From Gracilibacter sp. (GTDB lineage: Bacteria > Bacillota > Desulfitobacteriia > Desulfitobacteriales > Syntrophobotulaceae): a stretch of DNA of 45,385 nt. Location: the NCBI GenBank assembly GCA_024637055.1, contig JAGXFZ010000070.1:1-45385 (forward strand), given 5' to 3'. Below the pieces are notes generated by a model. That model saw nothing but the letters and a program-made list of their open reading frames with translations. It searched no databases and was not told the DNA's origin. The number at the start of each line of letters is the position of its first letter. Position 1 is the first letter of the stretch. Positions 9,327 through 19,275 of this stretch are shown piece after piece. Both the position numbers and the translations under genes were made by a program.

Positions 9327-10331
9327 TTATAATTCAAAATATAATGGGGTTGTTATTAGGGCTGTTAATAAATCGATGCCAGCTATTATATCTTTTTTGG
9401 CGACCATTTCATTACCACTATGCAAATACCTTACCGGAATAGCCAGTCCTCCTGTAGGTATTCCTCCTTTGGTGAGGTGAATAGGCCCTGAGTCGGTACC
9501 TCCGCCAGTTATTATCTCCCATTGGTAAAGAATGCTGTTTGCATCTGCAATTTTTGCCATCCAATTTTTGAGGGCTGGAGATACTACGATTGATCTATCC
9601 ATCACTTTGATAGCTACGCCGTTATGCAATGAGGTGCGATTTTGTACTTTTTTAGGTGTATCAAAACTAAAAGTAGTATCGATAACAATGGCTAGGTCAG
9701 CTTCAGTAGTATAAGCTGCTGTTCTGGCACCCCTGGCCCCTACTTCTTCCTGAGCAGAAAAGACAAAGTAGAGATCATAAGGGCTCGTGATATTTTTGAT
9801 GACTTCTAAGGCGATAAAACAGCCTACTCTATCGTCGACGGCTTTGGAAATAATTACATTTTCTGTTTCCAAAAATTCTCCTGTGAGAACTGCCATATCT
9901 CCGATACTGACTAATTCTTTTGCTTCCTGTTCGTTAGTCGCACCTATATCTATATATAATTTTTCCGACTTCTTTTCTACCGTATCATCTTTTTCTTTAT
10001 TGATTATTCCGACGGTTCCATTACTGAACCTAACTCTTTTAGAGACTTGATCACCACTTTTTAGTCCACCCACAGCAGCATAATATAAGAACCCATTTTC
10101 GTTTATATGAGTTACTATAATACCTACTTCATCCATATGACATACGATCATTATCTTATGTCCTTGACCTTTTTTTCTAACAATTAAATTACCCATGGTA
10201 TCCGTTACTATGGATTCAGCATGGTCCTTAATACTGTCCGTGATGACATCTGCTACTTCTCGTTCATTGCCAGAAGGACCGAAGGCTTGGGTAAGTTTGG
10301 CTAACAAACTATAGTCTAAACTTCTGTTCAT
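9327..10331 (-). CDS. M42 family metallopeptidase (paralog 1)
   Basis: LTQAFGPSGNEREVADVI; IMIVCHMDEVGIIVTHI; SAQEEVGARGARTAAY; GGTDSGPIHLTKGGIPTGGLAIPVRYLHSGNE. Confidence 0.95.
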   Translation of the reverse strand: MNRSLDYSLLAKLTQAFGPSGNEREVADVITDSIKDHAESIVTDTMGNLIVRKKGQGHKIMIVCHMDEVGIIVTHINENGFLYYAAVGGLKSGDQVSKRVRFSNGTVGIINKEKDDTVEKKSEKLYIDIGATNEQEAKELVSIGDMAVLTGEFLETENVIISKAVDDRVGCFIALEVIKNITSPYDLYFVFSAQEEVGARGARTAAYTTEADLAIVIDTTFSFDTPKKVQNRTSLHNGVAIKVMDRSIVVSPALKNWMAKIADANSILYQWEIITGGGTDSGPIHLTKGGIPTGGLAIPVRYLHSGNEMVAKKDIIAGIDLLTALITTPLYFEL

Positions 10332-10347
10332 ACTTATTCGTAACCTC

Positions 10348-11382
10348 CTAACCTTGCTCTAATACGCTTAGATATTCTTCAATATTGTTTAGAATACAAC
10401 TTATAAGTTCTAGACAATTATTATAATCTGTTCGGTTGATAACTGAACTCATGGAATGGATATAACGACAAGGTATACTAATCGTGATAGTAGGAATACC
10501 TGCTCCTGATAGATGAATATTTCCTGCATCATTGGCCGCTGCTGTTCCTTGCCTGAGTTGAACCGGTATTCTATTTTTTTCAGCGAGCTGGACAGTTTTC
10601 TTGATTAATTCAGGTTTGTAAATAGTTGCTTGATCCATAAGCGAACAGGCAGGTCCTTGCCCAAGTTCTACTATCCAATTCTCCCTATCATTTTCTTGGA
10701 TATCCATGGCAGAAGTAGCCTCGATAACAATTGCCAGGTCGGCTTCAAGATAATTACTGATAATCTTCGAACCGCGAAGTCCTAGTTCTTCTTGAACAGT
10801 AAAAACAGCTGCTAGCTCACAATCAAATTCTTTATCAAGTAGTTCCATTATTACTGCGCAACCTGCTCGATCATCCAAGGCTTTGCCTTTATAAAACCCA
10901 GAACTGAAAGTTTCAAAAGCCGTGATGAACGCAGCATAATCTCCAAGCTTTACGTGTTGTTCTGCTTCTTCTTTAGTACTGGCTCCAATGTCTATGTACA
11001 ATTGTTCTATTAGAAAATTTTGCTTGCGTTCTTCAGGTTTCTGGAGATGAATTGCCTTAGATCCGATAACGCCATAAATAATGTTATTAATGATTATTGG
11101 CTTGGAAACAAGGATGTTAACATCAATATATCCTACTGTTTGAAACTTAAGATACCCTTCAGAAGTAACCTCTGTAACGAATAATCCTACTTCATCCATA
11201 TGAGCAGAGAGAACGACCTTAGGTGCAGAATTATTTGTTCCCTTTTTATCAGCCAAAAGATTACCTATCTTATCTACTCGATAAGAATCGACCTTATTAT
11301 TAATATTTTCGATGATATAGTCTCGTACGGCTTTTTCATTACCGGAAATTCCATTTAATTCACTCAAATGTTTTAAGAACAT
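10348..11382 (-). CDS. M42 family metallopeptidase (paralog 2)
   Basis: LSELNGISGNEKAVRDYI; VVLSAHMDEVGLFVTEV; TVQEELGLRGSKI; NDAGNIHLSGAGIPTITISIPCRYIHS. Confidence 0.94.
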   Translation of the reverse strand: MFLKHLSELNGISGNEKAVRDYIIENINNKVDSYRVDKIGNLLADKKGTNNSAPKVVLSAHMDEVGLFVTEVTSEGYLKFQTVGYIDVNILVSKPIIINNIIYGVIGSKAIHLQKPEERKQNFLIEQLYIDIGASTKEEAEQHVKLGDYAAFITAFETFSSGFYKGKALDDRAGCAVIMELLDKEFDCELAAVFTVQEELGLRGSKIISNYLEADLAIVIEATSAMDIQENDRENWIVELGQGPACSLMDQATIYKPELIKKTVQLAEKNRIPVQLRQGTAAANDAGNIHLSGAGIPTITISIPCRYIHSMSSVINRTDYNNCLELISCILNNIEEYLSVLEQG

Positions 11383-12431
11383 GATATGTCCTCCAAATCT
11401 TCCGGCAAAGCTGCTATAAATCTAGCCAAAAGTTTTCCACAGTTAACGACATCTTTCAAAGAAGCAGTTTCTACTGAGGTATGCATATACCTTAGAGGGA
11501 TGGATAGTAGGCCCGTAGGAATACCATATGAACTTAGTTGGATTATGCGGGCGTCTGTACCCGTTGCTCCTGCAATAGGTTGAATCTGATACGGTATGTT
11601 GTTGTCCTGGGCACTGGTAGTGAGAAGTGAATACATTGTTGGGTGGATATTGGGTCCAATGGTTACAACAGGTCCTTTCCCTAGTTGCACAGAAACTTGG
11701 TTCTTGGCATCAATTGTTTGAGCATGGGTTACATCAACAGCTACTGCAATAACTGGTTCCAGACTTTCTGTACTCGTCTGAGCTCCTCTGGTTCCAACTT
11801 CTTCTTGGACAGTAGTAACGGCAACTACATTATGTTTATGTTTCATGCTGTTAAGTTCACTCAGGCATACTGCCAATACTGCTATCCCCGCTCTATTATC
11901 TAGGGCTTTACCTGCTATAGTCTGATTAAGCATGTCTATCGTAGTCCGATTAATACTCACAATATCACCAGGATTTACAAGTTGCTGCGCTTCTTTAGTG
12001 GTATGGCCAATATCAATAGCCATCTTGTCCAGCTTGACGCTTTTCCGTTTATTATCATTAACTGGGTTCGGCAAGAAGGAAATTATTCCCTGTAAATCTT
12101 TCCTACCGTGGATGGTAACTTCTTGGTATAACAAAGTTCTTTCATCTATGCCACCAATTGGCGAAAAGTGAAGGAACCCTCTATCATCGATATGCGTAAC
12201 CATCAACCCTATCTCATCTGAATGGGCAGCTAACATTATAGTTTGGTCACTCGCATATCCATTTTTGACTGCATAACAATTATCCATAGAATCAGTATAA
12301 ATCTCATCGACAAAGGGTTTTAAGCTTTGTTCAAGAGCAGGAAATAACCTATATTCATAGCCTGAAATACCAGGTTTGTTAGCTAATAAATGAATTGTTT
12401 CTTGGGCTAGCTGCTGATGATGTTTTGTCAA
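11373..12431 (-). CDS. M42 family metallopeptidase (paralog 3)
   Basis: LANKPGISGYEYRLFPAL; IMLAAHSDEIGLMVTHI; TVQEEVGTRGAQTS; GTDARIIQLSSYGIPTGLLSIPLRYMHT. Confidence 0.94.
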   Translation of the reverse strand: MTKHHQQLAQETIHLLANKPGISGYEYRLFPALEQSLKPFVDEIYTDSMDNCYAVKNGYASDQTIMLAAHSDEIGLMVTHIDDRGFLHFSPIGGIDERTLLYQEVTIHGRKDLQGIISFLPNPVNDNKRKSVKLDKMAIDIGHTTKEAQQLVNPGDIVSINRTTIDMLNQTIAGKALDNRAGIAVLAVCLSELNSMKHKHNVVAVTTVQEEVGTRGAQTSTESLEPVIAVAVDVTHAQTIDAKNQVSVQLGKGPVVTIGPNIHPTMYSLLTTSAQDNNIPYQIQPIAGATGTDARIIQLSSYGIPTGLLSIPLRYMHTSVETASLKDVVNCGKLLARFIAALPEDLEDISCS

Positions 12432-12455
12432 ACCGCTCTTCCTTCCATTGTGGTA

Positions 12456-14444
12456 TTACTCTCCACTAAAAACTACTTCGATGTAATCTCCTTGATTAAC
12501 AATTTGTCCGGCTTCAGGAAACTGTTGGTTAGCAAGTCCACTTCCAGAAAATTTATATCGAAGTTCCAGTTCTCCTAATAATTCCCCTGCTTGTCTAATC
12601 GTTAATCCTTTTAATTCGGGGACGCTGACTTCTCCTTTTCCAGGTTGCTTATTCGGCACTGTTTGCTCAGGTTCTTCATCCTCAGGCTCTTCGTCAGCTG
12701 GAAGCTGGGGGCTTAGTCCATCGAGGTCGCTTGGAGTTCCTGTATTAACAGGTATACCATAGTACTGCAAGGTACCTTCTATAATTCGCTTAGTTGACGG
12801 AGCTGCTAAGGTCCCCCCCTGGATTACATCACCCTGTGGCGTATCAATTACTACTAATACTGCTATCTGCGGGTCATCTGCTGGTGCATACGCTATAAAC
12901 GTAGCAATGTAATCTGTTTCCGAATACATACCTGTTGTTGGATCGATTTTCTGGGCAGTCCCAGTTTTACCTGCTACTTGGACTCCTGGGATTTTGGCAA
13001 GACTTCCGGTTCCCTTGTCCACAACATCCACAAGAATTTTATTCATTGTGCTACTGGTGGATTTGGATAATACTTCCCTAACAGCTCGAGGTGTATTCTT
13101 ATAGAGAACTATCCCTTTTTTGCTAGAGATGCTATCAAGAATGTATGGTTGATATAAGGTTCCGCCATTAGCCACAACACTTACAGCAGTGAGTAATTGT
13201 ATTGGTGTTACCAGGTTTGCCTGTCCGAAGGACATGGTAGCTAGTTCAAGATCTTTGATTCTTGCGTTATCAATAAGTAGTCCTTGCTCTTCCCCTGCGA
13301 TATCTATCCTGGTTCGGGAGCCGAAACCAAATGATCTTAAGTATGTCTGAAAGGTGTCTTTGCCAAGTATGTGTCCTACCTGAGCTAAGACAACATTGGA
13401 AGAAATCCTCATCCCTTCAGCAAAGGAAATTTTGCCACGAACTGTACGATCTGAGTCCCAATTGGTAATTGTTCTGGAGTTTACAGTAAGGTATCCCGGA
13501 TCATTGAATAGTTTTTCAGGAGTGATAAGATCTTCTTCTAACGCGGCCGCTCCTGTAATAATCTTGAATGTCGAACCTGGCTCATAAATCATACTAATGT
13601 TAAGATTCTTGCGCTGTTCAGCGGTGGTATTGAGATAGTTATTGGAATCAAACGTAGGTCTTGATCCCATGGCTAAAATCCTACCAGTCATTGGATCCAT
13701 AGCTAGGATACTGGCTTTCTTAGGTTGGGTGCTTTCTACTATCTTATCGAGTTCCTGTTCCACAAGATGTTGAATGGTAGAATCTAGCGAGAGCTTCAGG
13801 TTATGACCAGTTCTGGAATCAAATTGCTGATTTTCATCTGTATTATCAAGTTGAAGTCGGTAACTGCTTTGTCCCATTAATTCATTATTATAGTAATACT
13901 CTATCCCTTCTACGCCATCACCAGCCATATTTACTATGCCTAAGATGGACGAAGTAAGTTCCCCTGTAGGATAAACCCTTTTAAACGTATCTGTAAAACC
14001 TATGCCTGTTATATCAAGGTTCGCAATCTCCTCAGCTTTACTAAGATCAACTTGACGTTCTATACTAACCCAAGATAATTCCGTGTCTATCAGATCCAAA
14101 ATATCTTGACTGTCTCTTTCCAAAATCTCAGCTATATCGTCAGCAATTTGGTCTATTGTTAGATCTGGATTATTGTTTAAGTATTTTTTAACTGTCTTTG
14201 GATCAGCAAAAATATCTTTGGCCGCAACGCTTTTAGCAAGGATATTACCTTGAGTGTCTAAAATCATACCTCTTTCATAAGGAAGATTATGACTTACACC
14301 TCTAAATGTTGTCGCTCTGGCCTTTAATTCGGAAGCATTTAGTATTTGTAAATAAAAAAGCTTACCGAAAATAAGAACAAATACGATTATTAAAGCTATA
14401 TACATATACCATTCTCTGACAAAATATTTTTCTTTATTCTTCAT
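12456..14444 (-). CDS. Class B penicillin-binding protein with PASTA domain (SpoVD/PBP2-like)
   Basis: N-terminal TM, dimerisation domain, transpeptidase motif YEPGSTFKIITGAAALEE, SSN, VAGKTGTAQKI, C-terminal PASTA-like VSVPELKGLTIRQAGELLGEL.. Confidence 0.95.
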   Translation of the reverse strand: MKNKEKYFVREWYMYIALIIVFVLIFGKLFYLQILNASELKARATTFRGVSHNLPYERGMILDTQGNILAKSVAAKDIFADPKTVKKYLNNNPDLTIDQIADDIAEILERDSQDILDLIDTELSWVSIERQVDLSKAEEIANLDITGIGFTDTFKRVYPTGELTSSILGIVNMAGDGVEGIEYYYNNELMGQSSYRLQLDNTDENQQFDSRTGHNLKLSLDSTIQHLVEQELDKIVESTQPKKASILAMDPMTGRILAMGSRPTFDSNNYLNTTAEQRKNLNISMIYEPGSTFKIITGAAALEEDLITPEKLFNDPGYLTVNSRTITNWDSDRTVRGKISFAEGMRISSNVVLAQVGHILGKDTFQTYLRSFGFGSRTRIDIAGEEQGLLIDNARIKDLELATMSFGQANLVTPIQLLTAVSVVANGGTLYQPYILDSISSKKGIVLYKNTPRAVREVLSKSTSSTMNKILVDVVDKGTGSLAKIPGVQVAGKTGTAQKIDPTTGMYSETDYIATFIAYAPADDPQIAVLVVIDTPQGDVIQGGTLAAPSTKRIIEGTLQYYGIPVNTGTPSDLDGLSPQLPADEEPEDEEPEQTVPNKQPGKGEVSVPELKGLTIRQAGELLGELELRYKFSGSGLANQQFPEAGQIVNQGDYIEVVFSGE

Positions 14445-14626
14445 ACTACCTCACATGCTTATACTTATAATACATTTTAGCATATGTTGGCAGCATTTTA
14501 GAGTAGAAGCTCACAAAAACTTAACTATCGATGGCAGAAAATAATTAAAGCCACCTTGCTAAGAATCTGTGAGCTTAATACTAACATTCCCTAATATGCT
14601 CAAAGGATTACATGTAAATATTGTAA

Positions 14627-15229
14627 TTATAATTTGGCTATCCGCAAAATCGCACCTATAGTAGAACCACCGATCAGACCTCCTAAATGAGCATAATTAT
14701 CTAAGCCTGGTATAATCATCCCTAATACAAGGTTAAGGCCTAGAATAATCATTAGATTTGTGATTAGGCCACTACTGCGCAGAAATTGATTGTTCCATCC
14801 ATAGACTACGATTGCACCTAAAAGACCGAAAATCCCCCCTGAAGCTCCTGCTGACAGATGGGGGCTCATTAGATAGCTGAGAGTTGAGCCTGACAGGCCG
14901 CTAAATATGAATAGCATTATTAGTTTATCGTGGCCAAAAATTTTCTCCGAGTATTTGCCTAGGACAAATAAAGCATAGCTATTAAATAGCAAATGAGTAA
15001 ATCCGATATGTATAAATACACTGGTCAGCAAACGCCAATATTGTCCTGCTTCTATCAAAGCGTTTACCTTAGCGCCAAATAGGATAAGAATTCGGGTATT
15101 AGTCGTACCACCTGCTAAGGTCATAAGCAAAAATACTGCAATAATAATAAAGATGAAGGTATACGTAACATAGAAGTTTTTGAAATCGTTCTTGTAATAG
15201 TCTTTGTAGTAGTTGTCATTGTTGTCCAT
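14627..15229 (-). CDS. Rhomboid family intramembrane serine protease
   Basis: Multiple TM segments; GASGGIFGLLGA catalytic Ser motif; NYAHLGGLIGG catalytic His motif. Confidence 0.95.
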   Translation of the reverse strand: MDNNDNYYKDYYKNDFKNFYVTYTFIFIIIAVFLLMTLAGGTTNTRILILFGAKVNALIEAGQYWRLLTSVFIHIGFTHLLFNSYALFVLGKYSEKIFGHDKLIMLFIFSGLSGSTLSYLMSPHLSAGASGGIFGLLGAIVVYGWNNQFLRSSGLITNLMIILGLNLVLGMIIPGLDNYAHLGGLIGGSTIGAILRIAKL

Positions 15230-15363
15230 TTTTTATCACCTATCAATAAAAGGATAAACTTGGAATGCAAAGTATTCTGTTCGAACAACATTTGCATTCC
15301 AAGTTGGATAGTTAAGCTAAGTTGCAATTATAATACTAACACAAGAGATAGACAGGAGCAATT

Positions 15364-15900
15364 TTAGTAGCGAGGTGGGATAAATAGTCTTTCGCCTGGG
15401 TAGATAAGTTCTGGTTTACCTAAGCGATTATAGCCAGCTAATTCCCGCCAATCAAGACCGTACTTCTTAGCTATTTTATAAACAGTATCACCTTTTTGGA
15501 CCACATAAACCTCAGGCATTTTTTCAACTAATGCAGTGTGTTCACAATATGGTGCACAATACCCACAGGCATCACATGTATAACCCATATGAGTTTGAGT
15601 ACTTGCCATACCATAAGGACCTGCAGAATAGTCATAGGCTTGATAACCCATTCCGGGTGGTTGCATTCCGGGCATTGCTCCGTATTGATTTGGGTCATAC
15701 CCCATTCCTGGATCTGTCATTCCAGCCATTTCACCGTGTTGATTTGGATCATAGCCCATTCCCGGCATTGTAGCATTTGGATCGTATCCCATTCCCTGCT
15801 CTGGCATTACACCATAAGGGGGTTGTTGGGGAGTTGGATAACCAGCCATTGGCGGCTGACTCATAAAGTCATTTTGCTTCTTTCCAAAGAATATTTCCAT
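15364..15900 (-). CDS. LysM-domain protein with Met/Pro/Gly-rich repeats and a Cys/His cluster (spore-coat-like)
   Basis: GMGYDPN repeats; YTCDACGYCAPYCEHTA; C-terminal LysM VYVVQKGDTVYKIAKKYGLDWRELAGYNRLGKPELIYPGERLFIP. Confidence 0.85.
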   Translation of the reverse strand: MEIFFGKKQNDFMSQPPMAGYPTPQQPPYGVMPEQGMGYDPNATMPGMGYDPNQHGEMAGMTDPGMGYDPNQYGAMPGMQPPGMGYQAYDYSAGPYGMASTQTHMGYTCDACGYCAPYCEHTALVEKMPEVYVVQKGDTVYKIAKKYGLDWRELAGYNRLGKPELIYPGERLFIPPRY

Positions 15901-15970
15901 ACCTCCTTTTTGCTATTATGGTATGGAATAAATTCAAGAAAGTGTCTGTACATGGTAATAACTGTATTTA

Positions 15971-16895
15971 TTATTTTATTCTTTCGTACGCCGCAAGATA
16001 TTTCTCGATCTGAACCGCAGCTATTGCTCCATCCCCAACTGCTGTAGCTACTTGTCTTAATGGAGTAGTACGGATGTCTCCTACTGCATACACCCCTTCA
16101 ATGTTGGTTCTTAGCAGTTCATCGGTAATTATATATCCCTTTTCATCGGTATTAAAATAACCTTCCACAAATTTAGTGTTAGGCTCCGTTCCTATATAAA
16201 CGAAAACTCCATCAACTTTTAATTCTTCTATTTCTCCAGATTCTTTCTGTTTTAAGATAATCTTTTCTACTTTATCATTTCCTGCTATTTCTTCAGTAGT
16301 GTAGTTAAGCATAAATTTTATTTTTGGGTTACTCTCGGCATGCTCAATGGCAACCTGCGCTGCTCTAAAACCATTACGCCTGTGTATAACAAACACTTCT
16401 GAAGCAAATTTAGTCAGGTATACAGCTTCTTCAAGGGCAGCGTTACCTCCGCCAATGACAGCTAACCTTTTTTCTTTATAAAATGCTCCGTCACAAGTTG
16501 CACAATAAGAAACCCCTCGGCCATGAAAAGTTTTTTTCACCTTCTACACCTAGAAAACGCGGTTTAGAACCTGAAGCAATAATAACTGCGCGTGCTTCCA
16601 GAGACTGTTTTTCTGTAACAACAGTCTTAATTTTTTCTTTGAGTTTTAACTCAGTAACATTTTCAAAAATAAATTCCGCACCATGATTTAAAGCTTGCTT
16701 ATAAAAGTTATTCGCAAGTTCGAATCCTGAAATTCCATCAGGGAAACCTGGATAGTTCTCTATGCTCTCTGTTAGCGCTGCTTGGCCTCCCGGTACCATA
16801 GATTCGAGGACTGCTGTTTTGAGACCTCCTCTGGCTGCATAGATAGCAGCCGTCAATCCACCTGGTCCACCACCAACTATAATTAAATCATACAT
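15971..16895 (-). pseudogene. trxB: Thioredoxin reductase, frameshifted at an A7 tract (16531-16537)
   Basis: Upstream [34 protein letters not shown].. to [13 protein letters not shown]..; downstream ORF has [33 protein letters not shown] and GVYAVGDIRTTPLRQVATAVGDGAIAA. Deleting one A joins them as [23 protein letters not shown]. Confidence 0.93.
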
Positions 16896-16961
16896 TCAAT
16901 ACACCAACCTTTTTCCAGATTATTCCCAAGTATATATCAAATAATCACATAATGAAAGTGA

Positions 16962-17978
16962 TTAGGGGTTATCATTATTAATCTTTCGCCAGTAATAGTT
17001 AAATCCTTCTTCAATAGGTATTATCTGTAAATAAATATTTCCTGTTGGCGACAAGATAATGTTACCTTCAGGCAATTGATTTTGATTTATGATTCCCTCT
17101 GTAAACAAAATAGTGAGTTGTTGTTCATTTTCCTTATAGGGAATCTTGCCTTGCCATACATTTGTGAGAGTCCCACCGTCTTTTAAAGGGTCATAGCTAT
17201 ATAATTCTTGGAGATAACCCTTATCTACTCTCCCTATATAAATAGTATTATCTCTAGAACCCAGTAATATATCATTTGGATGATTTGATACAATCATTCT
17301 TTCTTGTCCATTAAGCAAGAATATGCTTTTGGAAAGATTATAACTACTTTCGACAAATAGATTACCGAGTTTATTAGAAACTGCGATGTTATGAATATTT
17401 TCCTGAGGGAGATTCAGCCAGTTAATCCCTTTCATAATATCCATTCTGATGAGATTTTCCTTCTGATTAGCATCTTCAAATAATACATAAAGATTATTCG
17501 TATACGTGGACATTTCAATATTGATTATATTCGCTATGGAGAAACTGAATTCTCGGTCTAGTTTTGGCTGGTACCCAGAAGAAGTCTGATCGTTAAAGTC
17601 TAAACTATAAAGGTAGGCCTTAGAAGGGTCAGCTTCGTTGCTAAAAAAAAGTAGGCTATTTCTATCAGGTAACCATTTATAATTGAGCAATTTAAATGAA
17701 GAATCGAGAACTATGCTACTGTCAAATACAGATTTATTTTGGTAAAGATCTATTACTTCAAGTTTATTATTGTTAATAAAACTAAGATACTTATTATTGT
17801 ATGATAACTGTAAGTTTTCAGCCTCAGCTATATCTATTTTCACTAGGTATTTGTGATCTATGGTTATGGATGAGTTCAAGAGCTTGCTTGATTTCCAATC
17901 TAAGAAAGCAAAGACCAAATACTGCGTGATAAAAGATAAGACTATTATTGATAAAATTATGATGGTTTTATTCTTCAA
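16962..17978 (-). CDS. Membrane-anchored protein of unknown function (possible beta-propeller-like extracellular domain)
   Basis: Single N-terminal TM (MKNKTIIILSIIVLSFITQYLVFAF) followed by repeated beta-rich segments; no confident family match by eye. Confidence 0.65.
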   Translation of the reverse strand: MKNKTIIILSIIVLSFITQYLVFAFLDWKSSKLLNSSITIDHKYLVKIDIAEAENLQLSYNNKYLSFINNNKLEVIDLYQNKSVFDSSIVLDSSFKLLNYKWLPDRNSLLFFSNEADPSKAYLYSLDFNDQTSSGYQPKLDREFSFSIANIINIEMSTYTNNLYVLFEDANQKENLIRMDIMKGINWLNLPQENIHNIAVSNKLGNLFVESSYNLSKSIFLLNGQERMIVSNHPNDILLGSRDNTIYIGRVDKGYLQELYSYDPLKDGGTLTNVWQGKIPYKENEQQLTILFTEGIINQNQLPEGNIILSPTGNIYLQIIPIEEGFNYYWRKINNDNP

Positions 17979-18029
17979 TTGCTTTCCTTTCTGCGTATAA
18001 ATTATGGATGTTAATGCAAGTGAGAGCTA

Positions 18030-18270
18030 CACTGCAGCATGCACTTTTCGGCAATAGCGACCTCCTGTCGCAAAGTCCACGGATGGACAAATACCGCGGT
18101 GCCATGGATGGCAAGGAGCGGCCATCAGGTATTACCCTGAGGTTTGGCGCATTAGCGGAATCAGCAAGTGAACAGCTTCGGCGCGCGGTACGTTTATCTC
18201 CTGCGGAGATAAACGCCGAAGCCGCAAGCCACAAAGGATCACATAACGGCGCACGGTCGGGTAATGCACA
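18030..18270. repeat. GC-rich multi-hairpin intergenic element
   Basis: Left end CACTGCAGCATGCAC matches the 5462 element arm 14/15; right end CCACAAAGGATCACATAACGGCGCACGGTCGGGTAATGCACA closely matches the reverse complement of the 35.8 kb element; at least five internal hairpins. Confidence 0.7.
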
Positions 18271-18306
18271 GATATCTTAATATCTCTTCAATATGGCAAA
18301 AATTAG

Positions 18307-19275
18307 CTAGTTGCTCGGCATAACTACGAAGGAAGTTGGAATATACCGTTCACCATATATGTTCCACAAACTATTGATGACCTGCCCGTCATAGATCATC
18401 TCAGTCGAAGAGCCTCCATCGAGGTTGGCTGCATTGACAGCACCATATTCGATAAAGACGTTCATTAAGTCCCTTAGAGTTGCTCCCATACTCCAACTAG
18501 GCTGTCTGCCATCTATCACAACCAAGATAACTGTTCCATCAGCCTTTTGACCTATTCCTGTTCGAGGGGCAATTCCCCACCCCCCATTTCCATGGATTAG
18601 GGGTGTATTATCTATGATTAAATTAGGATTGAAAGTAACCGCATTTTGAATATGATTGGCATAAACTTGACTCGTGTCCATGGTTCCTAAAATCAATCTA
18701 TCTTCATTGTCAAAGCCAATGATATTGACCTTGGCGTCCTTAGAATTGTTATGAACAACTTTCCCATCTAGGACAGTAATTCCATCGGGGAACCCTCCAT
18801 TACCCTGGGCATTTGGATCATAAAATCCTCCTCCGTTTATGCCGGCGATTGCTTGATTGTCCAAAACCATCTCTGAAAGCCTTTGACCAGCTGTCCCTAT
18901 TTCTCTCGTGGCAGCAACTTTAATCTGACTGGGATCACTCACTAACATTACTTTACCTTTGAAGTACTTGCCCTGAATATTTTCTACCCTTAAGCCATTT
19001 TTATCATCAACAATAATACTTTCTTTCGTATGTATTACAGGTTCAACTATGATTGTATTATTATAAAGTTTTGTTATTTCATTAATCTTTTCTTGGGACA
19101 AGAAGAATTCTAACACCTGTGGATGTCGAGATGTCAGGATAGTACCAACAGTGACAAATTTCAATGATTGAAAAGGCCCATAGAAAATAATTAGCGGGGA
19201 AGAAATAAGAAAGAAAAGAAGATTGAATACTACGAAATAAAAGGCGACTCTCTTTTTACTCATTAGGGTTTCCAC
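18307..19275 (-). CDS. Phosphodiester glycosidase (NAGPA-like) family protein
   Basis: AGINGGGFYDPNAQGNGGFPDGITVLDGKVV; APRTGIGQKADGTVILVVIDGRQPSWSMGATLRDLMNVFIEYGAVNAANLDGGSSTEMIYDGQVIN. Start could be MSKKRV at 19263. Confidence 0.92.
   Translation of the reverse strand: METLMSKKRVAFYFVVFNLLFFLISSPLIIFYGPFQSLKFVTVGTILTSRHPQVLEFFLSQEKINEITKLYNNTIIVEPVIHTKESIIVDDKNGLRVENIQGKYFKGKVMLVSDPSQIKVAATREIGTAGQRLSEMVLDNQAIAGINGGGFYDPNAQGNGGFPDGITVLDGKVVHNNSKDAKVNIIGFDNEDRLILGTMDTSQVYANHIQNAVTFNPNLIIDNTPLIHGNGGWGIAPRTGIGQKADGTVILVVIDGRQPSWSMGATLRDLMNVFIEYGAVNAANLDGGSSTEMIYDGQVINSLWNIYGERYIPTSFVVMPSN

Noticed and set aside
15121-15327. 68-aa minus-strand ORF overlapping the rhomboid start
   Set aside because: Alternative frame of the rhomboid gene with repeated Thr codons; no independent support.
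15538-16047. 169-aa plus-strand ORF antisense to the LysM protein
   Set aside because: His/Ile/Ser-rich composition mirrors the antisense of GMGYDPN repeats; it also crosses the trxB 3' end; no RBS or family match.
18008-18280. 90-aa plus-strand ORF and overlapping 88-aa minus-strand ORF (17968-18234)
   Set aside because: Both span the multi-hairpin repeat element, have low-complexity Arg/Ala/Ser-rich composition from GC-rich repeats, and no family resemblance.
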